A stretch of 41,938 nt of DNA, from the NCBI GenBank assembly GCA_003158675.1, contig PMKN01000072.1, positions 5,975 through 47,912 on the forward strand, written 5' to 3'. The translations under genes and the position numbers were made by a program. The notes below the pieces were generated by a model. That model was not told where the DNA came from. It searched no databases and was given only the letters and a program-made list of their open reading frames with translations. This document shows positions 23,569 through 32,187 of the stretch, piece after piece; the stretch's first letter is position 1; the number at the start of each line of letters is the position of its first letter. Source of the stretch: Chloroflexota bacterium. Its GTDB lineage: Bacteria; Chloroflexota; Limnocylindria; Limnocylindrales; CSP1-4.

Positions 23569-24627
23569 ATGCATTCACTACCTGGACGACTTGGACGCGC
23601 TCTCCTGCTGGGAACCCTTCTCCTCATGGGGCAGGTTTGCGCTTCGAACGCAGCCGATCCCACCCAGACTCAGACCTCGGCCGGGCGAACGGCTCTTCCA
23701 TCCGGGACCCTCACCGTCTCTCCCACCATCGTCAGCGTGTCCATCGCACCCGGAGGATCAGGCTCCGCGGACCTGACCGTACGCTCCGGCGTGGTGCAGA
23801 CGGTCTCGGTTCAAGTAGCCGGGCTCGGCCAGCTCGGCGATGGCTCCTTCAGCTACCTCTCCGCGGCCGCCGACACGAGCGCGTACTCGGCCCGGAGCAT
23901 GGTCACCGTCAGCCCGACCACCTTCCAGATGAATGTGGGCACCGAACAGACGATCAGCCTTAAGGTCGCGGTTCCCCAGAATGCGGGCAACGGCACGCGC
24001 TACGCGGCCCTGCGCATCAGCGGCACGCCGGGCACTGGAAACCAAAACGTAGGCATAGGGGTGGAGATCGGCATACCCATTCTGGTCAGCCTCGCCGATA
24101 CCCAAGCGACCACGACGGGGGCGGTCGCCGGCCTCTCGGTCGCCTCGAACAACCTCGGTCGCTACACCGTGACCGGCAGCGTCACCAACACCGGCAACTC
24201 CCACTACGGGGCGCCTCCCAACCAGGTCAACGTCAACGCGACCGTGTACGACGCCACCAACAAGGTGTTCGCCGGCGGCAAGGAAGTCTTCACAGGGAAC
24301 TCAATCGTCCCTTCCTTCTCGCGCGACTTCTCGCTCGACCTTGGAAAGCCGTTGACCGCCGGCCACTATCGCCTCGAAGTGAGCGCGGTCCTCCAGAACG
24401 GTACTGTCCTCGGTAAGACAGCCCTGGCCTTCGACGTGTCCGGCGACAGCGTCGCGGGCGCGACAAGCGTCGCCGTGATGGGCGGAAACCAGAACAACGG
24501 CAGCGGCTCTGGCCCCGACAACGGAACGCTCCTCATCGCCGTGTGCGGAGGAGTGCTCGCCGGCGCGCTGGTGGCGGCCTTGGTCATCGTCGGAACCAGA
24601 CGTCGCGGCAAGAGCGCCACCGCCTGA
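23569..24627 (+). CDS. DUF916/WxIP-like anchored surface protein
   Basis: The 352-residue product has a signal peptide (1-28) and two beta-sandwich domains. The first includes SGTLTVSPTIVSVSIAPGG and VSPTTFQMNVGTEQTISLKV followed by GTRYAALRISG, the pattern of DUF916. The second (SNNLGRYTVTGSVTNTGNSHY...) is like DUF3324. A Gly/Asn linker and one C-terminal helix (LLIAVCGGVLAGALVAALVIVG) with tail TRRRGKSATA anchor it. In Firmicutes such proteins bridge WxL proteins and peptidoglycan. Here it follows a gene with a WxL-like domain and precedes the cohesin-PstC gene by 21 bp. The assignment rests on domain pattern, without a search. Confidence 0.68.
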   Translation: MHSLPGRLGRALLLGTLLLMGQVCASNAADPTQTQTSAGRTALPSGTLTVSPTIVSVSIAPGGSGSADLTVRSGVVQTVSVQVAGLGQLGDGSFSYLSAAADTSAYSARSMVTVSPTTFQMNVGTEQTISLKVAVPQNAGNGTRYAALRISGTPGTGNQNVGIGVEIGIPILVSLADTQATTTGAVAGLSVASNNLGRYTVTGSVTNTGNSHYGAPPNQVNVNATVYDATNKVFAGGKEVFTGNSIVPSFSRDFSLDLGKPLTAGHYRLEVSAVLQNGTVLGKTALAFDVSGDSVAGATSVAVMGGNQNNGSGSGPDNGTLLIAVCGGVLAGALVAALVIVGTRRRGKSATA

Positions 24628-24648
24628 GCCTGCCAGGGCCCAACGAGT

Positions 24649-27165
24649 GTGCCCGGATCCCATCCTGCGGAGTTAGTCTTGAAGCCGACCTCCAGGCCAG
24701 ATAGCGACACTGACAGTCCTCCCCACCCCGCGCGGCGTCCATACCGACGCCGCCTGCGCCTGGGCGGAGCCATCAGCGTCCTGATCGCCCTCGCGGTGGC
24801 GGCGTCGCTCGCGCTCGCTCCCCTCGCCGTTTCCGCGGGTGGAATCGGCACTCTGGCGGTTAACCCCACCGACGAGACGGTCGCCGGCGGAGCTCCATTC
24901 TCCATCGACATCGTCCAGAAGGCCGGCGTCGCAACCAGTCAGGTCCAGACCGACCTGACCTTCGATCCGAGTCTGGTTCAGCTCCAGGAGATCAAGGCCG
25001 GGCCGGCGTGGACCGGATCCGTCTTTGCTTTCGGCAATGATGCGGCCACGGCCGCGGACGCGATCGCCGGCGCGAACCAGAACGGGACGGTGACGATCAC
25101 CGTGCTGGCCACCGGGAAGTCAGTGTCCGCCGGTGAGACCACGTTCGTGACCCTGAGATTTGCAGCGGTCTCCGGTCCCGGCGGAAGATCCGAACTCCGG
25201 CTCCGCAACGCGACAATGGCGGATGCCGCGACCCAGGCCACGTTCCCGGTCATCCTGACGTCCGGATCGGTGACGATTACGCCCGGCGGTGGGTCCGTCT
25301 CGAGCCCTATCGCCTCGGGTTCGATCACGCCGTCCCTCCCGCCGTGTCCGTCCGCCACCCCTGCGGAAAGCGGTACCGCAAGTCCGCTGCCAAGCGCCAT
25401 GAAGCCCGGTCCCAAGGGTTCGGCCAAGCCCACCGTTCAGCCCTCGGCTGCGCCCTGTGCTACGCCGGCGCCCACTCCCGCTCCGAGCCCCACGCCGGCC
25501 GGCCCCGCGACGGTCACGCTGTACCTCGTTACCGATCACGACACCGTCGCGGTCGGAGACACGATCACGGCCACGATCCTGGAGAACTCGGACAATCCGC
25601 TCAGCTCGGTCACCTTTGACGTGGGCTTCGATCATTCGCTGCTGCAGGTCGTCTCAGTGGATGCGGCGACGACCTGGCAAGGAGCCACCCTAATACCGTC
25701 CCGGCCGTCGGTGGTTCAGGCTGCTATCGACCGGGCCAACAGCGCCATCCTCGACGTGAACTACCCAAACGAGGGGGTGCTGCAGGGCATTGGGATCAAC
25801 GTGCCGGCCGAGGTCGGGGACGTCTCCGTATCGGGATCGCTTCTGACAGTCACCCTGAAGGCGATTCGAACCGGAAATGTCGACATCCAGGTCACTCCTG
25901 TGGATGCGACCGATGCAACCGGAGTCACGGAGCAGATGGTCGGCAGCTCGGCTGCGGTCATGATCGCCACCTCTACGGGCGGCGCCGGCGGAGGCGGTGC
26001 GACCGGGGGAAAAGGGCTTGACGTCGACTGGGTGCTGCTCGTCTCCGCCAGCGTCCTGTTCGTTGAACTCCTCGCATGCGTAGTCGTGATGCTTCTCCCG
26101 GCTCGCACCCTCAGGTCCGGTGTGCGGCTCCGTCTGCCGTCCTGGCCGTTCGTGGTGTCGCTCCTGCTCGGCCTCATCCCGGTGGGGCTCTTCGCAGGGC
26201 TGGTTGGCCTGATCGTCGTCAACAGCCTGCCGGCGCTGACCAGCCCGGGCATCGCCGCTCTGTTCGACGACCACTTCTCCGGTCATGTCTATAGCAATGC
26301 GACGAGTGGCGCCTTTGGCCTTGCTCCTGCCGTCGCCGGGACGGTCCTGATAGGTATCGTGGCAATGACGATCGCCTTACCGGTGTCACTCGCGCTGGCG
26401 ATCGTGACGACGGAGTTCCCCATGGGTCCGCTCGGTCGCGTTCTGCGACCCGTCGTCGGTCTGCTGTCGGGCATTCCGCCGATCATCTACGCAGTCTCGA
26501 TGGTCGCCTTCGTCAGAATACTCATCATCCCGAAGTTCACGGCCGATTCGACCTTCGCCACCTTCAACGGCGGCGCCGCAATCGGGGTCGATCCGTCCAC
26601 CTGGCCGCCGGCGGGAATTCCCAGCGGGGGACTTCCCGGCCTGTTCCCCTGGGACCTCACCGGGATGGTTGGCTGTACGTTCCTGGCGGGCCTGCTCATC
26701 TCCCTGCTGGTTATCCCGTTCATCACGCCGATGATCGCGGACGCAATTCGGAACGCGCCCACTTCTACGAGAGAGGCCTCGCTGGCTCTCGGGGCGAGCC
26801 GAGCGTACACCCTTCGACATGCCATCCTGCCACGCGCTCTTCCGGCGATCCTGTCCGCGGTGGTCCTGGGCCTGCTGAAGGCTGTCGGCGACGTGGCGAT
26901 CGTCACGTTCGCGGCCGGGGCGGAGGCGGACACGATTCCCAACCCCATCTTCGACATCTTTGAGCACACGCCATCGCTCGCGGCCCACGGGGCCAACATG
27001 ATCGTCCCTTTCACACAACTCTCCACCGGCATGGTGACCCAGAGCAGCGCGGCCAACACGGCGGTCGGCTACGTCTGCGCGCTCCTGCTCCTGGCGCTGG
27101 CCGTGGCCATGATCCTGATCTTGAACAGCCTTCAAGCGCGGTGGCGCCGGAGCCTTGCCGGATGA
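24649..27165 (+). CDS. pstC: Phosphate ABC permease PstC with two N-terminal extracellular cohesin-like domains
   Basis: A membrane anchor (about residues 38-62) leads to a cohesin-like domain at 65-200, with GAPFSIDIVQKAG and LTFDPSLVQLQEIKAGPAW. A Pro/Ser stalk follows, then a second at about 285-440, with VAVGDTITATILENSDNP and VGFDHSLLQVVSVDAATTW. A further helix near 460 returns the chain to the cytoplasm. Residues 500-838 are a complete PstC: six helices and the EAA loop REASLALGASRAYTLRHAILP that contacts PstB. Topology is consistent, with the cohesins outside and the permease N-terminus inside. Normal PstC is about 300 residues. The GTG at 24649 is the longest start; a TTG at 24679 has GCGGAG upstream. 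It overlaps pstA by ATGA. Confidence 0.92.
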   Translation: MPGSHPAELVLKPTSRPDSDTDSPPHPARRPYRRRLRLGGAISVLIALAVAASLALAPLAVSAGGIGTLAVNPTDETVAGGAPFSIDIVQKAGVATSQVQTDLTFDPSLVQLQEIKAGPAWTGSVFAFGNDAATAADAIAGANQNGTVTITVLATGKSVSAGETTFVTLRFAAVSGPGGRSELRLRNATMADAATQATFPVILTSGSVTITPGGGSVSSPIASGSITPSLPPCPSATPAESGTASPLPSAMKPGPKGSAKPTVQPSAAPCATPAPTPAPSPTPAGPATVTLYLVTDHDTVAVGDTITATILENSDNPLSSVTFDVGFDHSLLQVVSVDAATTWQGATLIPSRPSVVQAAIDRANSAILDVNYPNEGVLQGIGINVPAEVGDVSVSGSLLTVTLKAIRTGNVDIQVTPVDATDATGVTEQMVGSSAAVMIATSTGGAGGGGATGGKGLDVDWVLLVSASVLFVELLACVVVMLLPARTLRSGVRLRLPSWPFVVSLLLGLIPVGLFAGLVGLIVVNSLPALTSPGIAALFDDHFSGHVYSNATSGAFGLAPAVAGTVLIGIVAMTIALPVSLALAIVTTEFPMGPLGRVLRPVVGLLSGIPPIIYAVSMVAFVRILIIPKFTADSTFATFNGGAAIGVDPSTWPPAGIPSGGLPGLFPWDLTGMVGCTFLAGLLISLLVIPFITPMIADAIRNAPTSTREASLALGASRAYTLRHAILPRALPAILSAVVLGLLKAVGDVAIVTFAAGAEADTIPNPIFDIFEHTPSLAAHGANMIVPFTQLSTGMVTQSSAANTAVGYVCALLLLALAVAMILILNSLQARWRRSLAG

Positions 27166-28589
27166 CAGCTAGGAGCGAGAGCGAATTGGCCCTGGAGAAT
27201 AGCCAGTCCACGGCTGCCGGTCTTGAGCGGTTCTCTCTCGGCCGATCGAGCCAGATTGCCCGGTCCATTCGACTTGTGTATGGCCTGCCCCTGGCAGTGT
27301 CTCTCATGGGGATCGCCGGGGGGATGGCGCTCCTGATTTCCGATCAGCCCGACCCTATCGCTACCCCAGCGTTCAGCCTCCTCGCCCTGGCTCTGCTGGC
27401 GGCGACACTCCACGTTCGGATGGAGACGGCGGTCACCAGCCGATCCGCGCTGGCATTGATCGGCCTGCTCGCGGTCTCTGCGCTGGCCTCGCTTCTTCTG
27501 CCGAAATGGCTATACGGACTTCAGCTGAACGCGATCATCAGCCGAACCGCGATCACGTCACCCCTCCTGCTGGTCCTGTCGACGGCGGTTTGTTCGCACT
27601 CCCTGCGCGCCTTGCTGGGCAATACGCCCGGAGCCGGCGATAAGGCCCTGTATCCCTGGCTGATCCTGCCGATATTCCTCGTTGTGCTGGCCTACGGGCT
27701 GATCTTCTTCAATGTGGTCGTCGACGGACTGCATGGTCTTTCGCTGGATCTGCTGACCAGGGCGTATGACCCAACGGTCGTTGCCAAGAACGTGACGGCC
27801 AACACGCAGTATTCACCGGTCCCCGGGCTCAGGAACCAGATCCTCGGATCGCTCCTGCTGCTGGCAATGTCCCTCTCCTTCGCGGCGCTGCCCGGCATCG
27901 GGGCCGGCGTCTTCATGGCCGAGTATCCCGGTCGGATCGCCACGGTGATCAGCCTGTCACTTCAGATGCTGCGCGCCATTTCGCTCTTCGTCATCGGGGC
28001 AGCGGCCTACAGCATGATTCTGGGCATGACCGGCACGCCCGGTGATGACCTCACATCCAAACTCGTGCGCGGCGTCAGCCTCACGTCCACCGGACTGTCG
28101 CTGCCGGAGCGTGGGTCGTTCTTGCTGGTGTCGGGCCTGGTCGCGCTGGTCGTGGCCCCGGTCATCGCGAAGATGACGGAGGAAGGACTGCGTTCAGTCC
28201 CGCGAGAGTTGCGCGAGGCGTCCGTTGCGCTAGGTGCGGGGGATGGTTTCGGGCTCCGGCGCGTGTTACTGCCCTGGGCCGGACCGAACATCCTTACCGG
28301 CCTCCTCATCGCCGCCGCAGAGACCAGCGCCAGCCTGGCGATCATCATCTTCTTCGCCGGCACTGGTGAGACGGGCGTGGGTCCCGTCAATGGCGTAACG
28401 ACGCTCGACTTCGCCATCTTCGCCTCCCACTGGGGAGGCGGGGGCAACTTCTTTGCAACGGCGATGAATCCGTACCACATGACCGCTGCTCTGCTGCTCA
28501 TCGTGCTGGCGCTCGGAATGACGGTGGCGTCGATGCTCATGCAGCGGCGGATGGGCCGGCGTGCCCGGGGCTCACTGACTGCCATCTAG
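27162..28589 (+). CDS. pstA: Phosphate ABC transporter permease PstA
   Basis: This is the second membrane subunit of the phosphate channel. The ATG overlaps the pstC stop as ATGA. An N-terminal extension of about 45 residues precedes four hydrophobic segments not found in minimal PstA (residues 45-170). Then comes the permease core with ASHWGGGGNFFATA near the end and the EAA loop LREASVALGAGDGFGLRRVLLP at about 350. Length is 475 residues against about 290 for E. coli PstA. Extra N-terminal helices occur in some PstA proteins. No cohesin or other outer domain is visible. Confidence 0.93.
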   Translation: MTARSESELALENSQSTAAGLERFSLGRSSQIARSIRLVYGLPLAVSLMGIAGGMALLISDQPDPIATPAFSLLALALLAATLHVRMETAVTSRSALALIGLLAVSALASLLLPKWLYGLQLNAIISRTAITSPLLLVLSTAVCSHSLRALLGNTPGAGDKALYPWLILPIFLVVLAYGLIFFNVVVDGLHGLSLDLLTRAYDPTVVAKNVTANTQYSPVPGLRNQILGSLLLLAMSLSFAALPGIGAGVFMAEYPGRIATVISLSLQMLRAISLFVIGAAAYSMILGMTGTPGDDLTSKLVRGVSLTSTGLSLPERGSFLLVSGLVALVVAPVIAKMTEEGLRSVPRELREASVALGAGDGFGLRRVLLPWAGPNILTGLLIAAAETSASLAIIIFFAGTGETGVGPVNGVTTLDFAIFASHWGGGGNFFATAMNPYHMTAALLLIVLALGMTVASMLMQRRMGRRARGSLTAI

Positions 28590-28637
28590 GACCACGTTCC
28601 GCGGTCCTGATACCCGGGATAGGAGAGACGAACCGAG

Positions 28638-29516
28638 ATGACCGAGTCGTTCGAGAACCAGTGGCTGCGACGCTCAGATGCCGGTGGCGTGGCCGTCCAG
28701 GACGTGCCGGCTGCCCTCGGGCTACGCAAGGAGCCGACGCCGACGAACGTGATGGAGACGCAGTCTCTGCAACTCTGGTATTCCGGTCGCCAGGTGCTGA
28801 AGGGAGTCTCGGTACCAGTCGTCCAGGGGAAAGTGACGGCGATCGTCGGCCCATCCGGCTGCGGCAAGACCACCCTCCTCCGGAGTCTGAACCGTCTTAC
28901 TGATCTCTCCCGCAACTGCCGGATCGAGGGCAAGATCCTGCTGGACGGCGAGGACTGCATGGCAATGGATCCCGTGGCGCTGCGACGGCGCGTCGGCATG
29001 GTCTTCCAGCGGCCGAATCCCTTCCCAATGTCCATCCGCGAGAATGTGCTCTATGGCGTGCGGGCCCAGAAAAGGAAGAAGGCTCGTTTCGACGAGATCG
29101 TAGAGGCCAGCCTCCGCAAGGCCGTCATCTGGGACGAGGTCAAGGACAGGCTGGACGAAAGCGCTCTCAATCTGTCCGGCGGCCAGCAGCAGCGGATCTG
29201 TATCGCCCGCACCCTTGCCGTCTCGCCCGAGGTGGTGCTGATGGACGAGCCGGCTGCCTCGCTCGATCCACGCTCCACCGCCAAGCTCGAGGAGAGCGTC
29301 ATGGCGATGCGAGGCGAGTACACCGTTGTCGCGGTTACGCACGAGCTCTCGCAGGCCCGGCGCATCTCCGAGAACCTGGTCTTCATCTACGAGGGCCACA
29401 TCGTCGAGTTCGGCGAAACCAAGCAGCTCTTCGAGGACCCGCGCGAGGAAGCCACCCGAGACTACCTGTCCGGTGGCCTCGTGACCTCGATCGAGGAGGA
29501 AGAGGCGGCCTCCTAG
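28638..29516 (+). CDS. pstB: Phosphate ABC transporter ATPase PstB
   Basis: It drives phosphate import by hydrolysing ATP on the cytoplasmic side. All ABC motifs are intact: Walker A GPSGCGKTT, Q-loop MVFQRPNPFPMSI (the PstB hallmark), signature LSGGQQQR, Walker B VVLMDEPAASLDP and the switch His in VAVTHE. Length is 292 residues, with about 35 extra at the N-terminus. AGGAGAG lies upstream of the ATG, 48 bp after pstA; a six-base stem (AGGACC/GGTCCT) sits in that gap. It ends the operon. phoU, which often follows pstB, is absent. Confidence 0.95.
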   Translation: MTESFENQWLRRSDAGGVAVQDVPAALGLRKEPTPTNVMETQSLQLWYSGRQVLKGVSVPVVQGKVTAIVGPSGCGKTTLLRSLNRLTDLSRNCRIEGKILLDGEDCMAMDPVALRRRVGMVFQRPNPFPMSIRENVLYGVRAQKRKKARFDEIVEASLRKAVIWDEVKDRLDESALNLSGGQQQRICIARTLAVSPEVVLMDEPAASLDPRSTAKLEESVMAMRGEYTVVAVTHELSQARRISENLVFIYEGHIVEFGETKQLFEDPREEATRDYLSGGLVTSIEEEEAAS

Positions 29517-29650
29517 TGTCCCGATTCGCTGACGCTGGAGACTTCCGGACAGAATGTCGTCGGGCAAGTCGAGTCCTTCTGGGCAGATCCGCCGGTGGAA
29601 ACGGCCGACCGGTGACCTCCGCAGGCAGCTCGAATCGGCCTTCACCATTC

Positions 29651-29753
29651 ACGTACGACCGGCCGCCGGCCGGGTCCCGCAGCGGCGCGGAGTGGAGCCG
29701 CTATGGCACCCGATAAGCCGGTCTCTTCCGGGATGGTTGTCCTCTAGCGGCTG
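29651..29753. repeat. 103-bp structured element, copy B
   Basis: This matches 10963-11065 at 98 of 103 positions without gaps. All arms of the three nested stems are unchanged; the mismatches fall in the inner loop (one) and in the last 31 bases (four). The alternative pairing arm TAGCGGCT is also kept. As with copy A, it overlaps the Ser-Arg-stop end of a minus-strand surface-protein gene, although the two proteins are otherwise unrelated at the C-terminus. Confidence 0.85.
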
Positions 29754-31951
29754 ATGCTCCTGCGCGAGCGGACGGCAAGCCTAGAAACGGTGAGACCGGC
29801 CACGCTCAGCAGCACCAGCAGCGCCAGGAGCGGAGTCCCGCTGCCGGCACCACCGCCGGAGCCGCCGGTGCTCGTCGGCGGAGCCGTCACCGTCAAGCTC
29901 GGAGCCGGCGTTGGGGTGGCGGTCGGCGCTGAGGTCGGCACCGGGGTTGGAGTGACCGTCGGAGCTGCGGTCGGCACTGGGGTCGGCGTGGCGGTCGGAG
30001 CCGGGGCCGCTACGCCGAGGCCGGCGGTCGCGGTGTTGCCGGTGAAGCCGAAGCCAACCACTGTCGCGCTCACCGTGTTGGTGTAGCTGCCGGCCGCGAC
30101 CGCGATGACGGGCACCGAGAACACGCACGGCGTGCCAACGGCAACCGAGGCAGCCGAGAGGACGATGGTGCCGGGTGCGGTGAGAGTGAGACTACCGACG
30201 CTGCATGTCGTCACCGCCGCGGCGCTGGCCACTGTCAGTCCTGCCGGCAGGGTATCGGTCAGGCCGATGAACCGCAGCGTGTCGGGGTTGCCCGCGGGAT
30301 TGGTGATCGTGAAGGTGAGCTGAGCGGTGGCGCCGACGGCGATGGGATTCGGGTTGAACGCGGCGGCGATTGTCGGGTAGGCATCCACATTGATGGACGC
30401 CGAGGCGGTCCCGCTCGGGCCGCCCTCATTCGATGACACCGGGCTGCTGGTGACCGTGTAGCTGCCCGCCACGTTGCCGGTGATCATGGCCAGGACCCCG
30501 CACGACGCGTTCGGAGCGATGGACCCACCCGAGAGCACGATCCCGCTCGGCGCGGTGCGAGTGACCGCTCCGCCGCAAGCGGCCGTCGTACCGCTCGAAA
30601 CGCTCAGGCCGGCCGGCAGCGTGACGCTGACCCCGACGCCGGTGAACGCGGTGGCCGTGGAGTTTGCCAGAGTGAGGGTGAGCGCAACTGCCTGACCCAC
30701 GTTCATCGAGGGCGCACTCCAGGCAGCGGTGATCGTCGGCGGCACGCCGACGGTGAGGCTCGCGTTGGCCGGGTCACTGGTTCCGCCCTGGGTGGAGGAG
30801 ACCATTATCGAGTTGTTCTTCACGCCGGCCGTGGTCCCGGTGACGTTCACCGCGAACGTGCACGAGCCAGCCTCGGCGATTGTGGCACCCGCGAGGCCGA
30901 TCGAACCGGAGCCTGCCGTGGCGGTGATGGTGCCTGCGCCGCAGGAGCCAGTCAGGCCGTTGGGCGTCGCCACGACCAGGCCGGCCGGCAGCGTATCGGT
31001 GAAGGCGACGCCACTGAGCGCATCGTCGGTGTTGGAGTTGGTCAGCGTGAACGTCAGCGAGGTGGTCCCGCCGACCTGAACCGAGGGCGCACCGAAGACC
31101 ATCGTGGCGGCTACAGGGGCGACGACGGTGATGCTCGCGGTGGCCGGGTCACTGGTTCCGCCCTGGGTGGAGGAGACCATTATCGAGTTGTTCTTCACGC
31201 CGGCCGTGGTCCCGGTGACGTTCACCGCGAACGTGCACGAGCCGGCCGCGGCGAGTGTGGCACCCGCAAGGGTGATCGAACCTGCGCCTGCCGTGGCGGT
31301 GATGGTGCCTGCGCCGCAGGAGCCAGTCAGGCCGTTGGGCGTCGCCACCACCAGGCCGGCTGGCAGCGTATCGAGGAAAGCGACGCCGGTGAGCATCCAG
31401 ACAGCGCTGGGGTTGGTCAGCGTGAACGTCAGCGGGGTGATCCAGCCGAGCGGAACCGTGGGGGCGGCGAAGTTCATCGCGGCGGTCACAGGGGCGAGGA
31501 CGGTGATAGTCGCGATGGCAGTGGCGGCGGGTCCGTCAAGGTCGGAGGCGACCATCACGTTCATTTTCCCGCCGGCCGTGGTCCCTTGGACGTCGACCGA
31601 AAACGTGCACGAGCCGGAGGGCAGCGTGGCATTCGCGAAACTGATCGAACCTGCGCCTGCCGTGGCGGTAATGGTACTGCCGCCGCAGGCCCCCGAAAGG
31701 CCGTTGGGCGTCGCCACAACCAGGCCGGCTGGCAGCGTATCGAGGAGATCGACACTCGTGAGCGGCGAGCCGCTGAGGTTGGTCAGCGTGAAAATGAGCG
31801 GGGTGATCCAGCCGAGCGGAACAGTGGGGGCGGCGAAGTTCATCGCGGCGGTCAGAGGCAGGGCCCCGTAAGCGGGCGCCGGACCGGCGACGACGGTACC
31901 AAACGCGAGCATGAGTGCAACAACGATGAGCGCGCATGATCGGCGGACCAC
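29744..31951 (-). CDS. Anchored surface protein of DUF11-like beta-sandwich repeats
   Basis: The GTG has GGGGAGG seven bases upstream and opens a signal peptide ending GPAPAYGA. Five beta-sandwich repeats of about 110-125 residues follow. Most carry AAPTVPLGWITPLxFTLTN or a variant, then DTLPAGLVVATPNGLxG, CGxxTITATAGAGSI and SCTFxVxVxGTTAG, typical of DUF11/conserved-repeat surface proteins. A Pro/Thr/Ala-rich stalk leads to one membrane helix (TPLLALLVLLSVAGLTVSRL) and the tail AVRSRRSISR. Length is 735 residues. It has no cohesin or dockerin module. Such proteins usually form stalks or adhesins. It faces the pst operon tail to tail, with element B between. Confidence 0.83.
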   Translation of the reverse strand: MVRRSCALIVVALMLAFGTVVAGPAPAYGALPLTAAMNFAAPTVPLGWITPLIFTLTNLSGSPLTSVDLLDTLPAGLVVATPNGLSGACGGSTITATAGAGSISFANATLPSGSCTFSVDVQGTTAGGKMNVMVASDLDGPAATAIATITVLAPVTAAMNFAAPTVPLGWITPLTFTLTNPSAVWMLTGVAFLDTLPAGLVVATPNGLTGSCGAGTITATAGAGSITLAGATLAAAGSCTFAVNVTGTTAGVKNNSIMVSSTQGGTSDPATASITVVAPVAATMVFGAPSVQVGGTTSLTFTLTNSNTDDALSGVAFTDTLPAGLVVATPNGLTGSCGAGTITATAGSGSIGLAGATIAEAGSCTFAVNVTGTTAGVKNNSIMVSSTQGGTSDPANASLTVGVPPTITAAWSAPSMNVGQAVALTLTLANSTATAFTGVGVSVTLPAGLSVSSGTTAACGGAVTRTAPSGIVLSGGSIAPNASCGVLAMITGNVAGSYTVTSSPVSSNEGGPSGTASASINVDAYPTIAAAFNPNPIAVGATAQLTFTITNPAGNPDTLRFIGLTDTLPAGLTVASAAAVTTCSVGSLTLTAPGTIVLSAASVAVGTPCVFSVPVIAVAAGSYTNTVSATVVGFGFTGNTATAGLGVAAPAPTATPTPVPTAAPTVTPTPVPTSAPTATPTPAPSLTVTAPPTSTGGSGGGAGSGTPLLALLVLLSVAGLTVSRLAVRSRRSISR
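30771..31012. repeat. Internal DNA repeat of the DUF11-like gene, copy 1
   Basis: This is very similar to 31146-31387, which lies 375 bp (125 codons) away. The first 98 or so bases are identical. It marks a recent duplication of one repeat unit. Confidence 0.8.
31146..31387. repeat. Internal DNA repeat of the DUF11-like gene, copy 2
   Basis: Partner of 30771-31012. Differences cluster in the middle and last part of the unit. Confidence 0.8.
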
Positions 31952-31991
31952 GCTGGAACCTCCCCGGCGGCGAGATGGCTCGCCAGAATTG

Positions 31992-32011
31992 TCATTCGTG
32001 ACGGAATGACT
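31992..32011. promoter_or_regulatory. Perfect inverted repeat between divergent genes
   Basis: GTCATTC and GAATGAC flank a six-base spacer. The site is 40 bp upstream of the surface-protein start and 177 bp from the glpD start. Its size and symmetry suit a dimeric repressor. The regulator is unknown. Confidence 0.45.
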
Positions 32012-32187
32012 GCTTTGGGCAATCTATCACGTCGCCGGGTCGAGCGACAGGCGCGCGCCTACCTGCGCGCGAACGATCCGGGCCGCAGACTGTACGGAGG
32101 ACGGACAAGAGCCTGACGCCTCCCGCCACTCTCGTTCCCTGGACCGATTGGGCGTCGCTGCCGGAAATGGCAGAAGGGAGATCCTCG

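Noticed and set aside
11056-24627. Sortase (LPXTG) anchoring of the surface proteins
   Set aside because: C-terminal helices and basic or mixed tails are present, but no LPXTG-type motif precedes them, so simple membrane anchoring is the better reading.
30729-31871. Long plus-strand frames opposite the DUF11-like gene
   Set aside because: They mirror the repeat units of the minus-strand gene, which has a signal peptide, ribosome-binding site and anchor. The plus frames have none of these.
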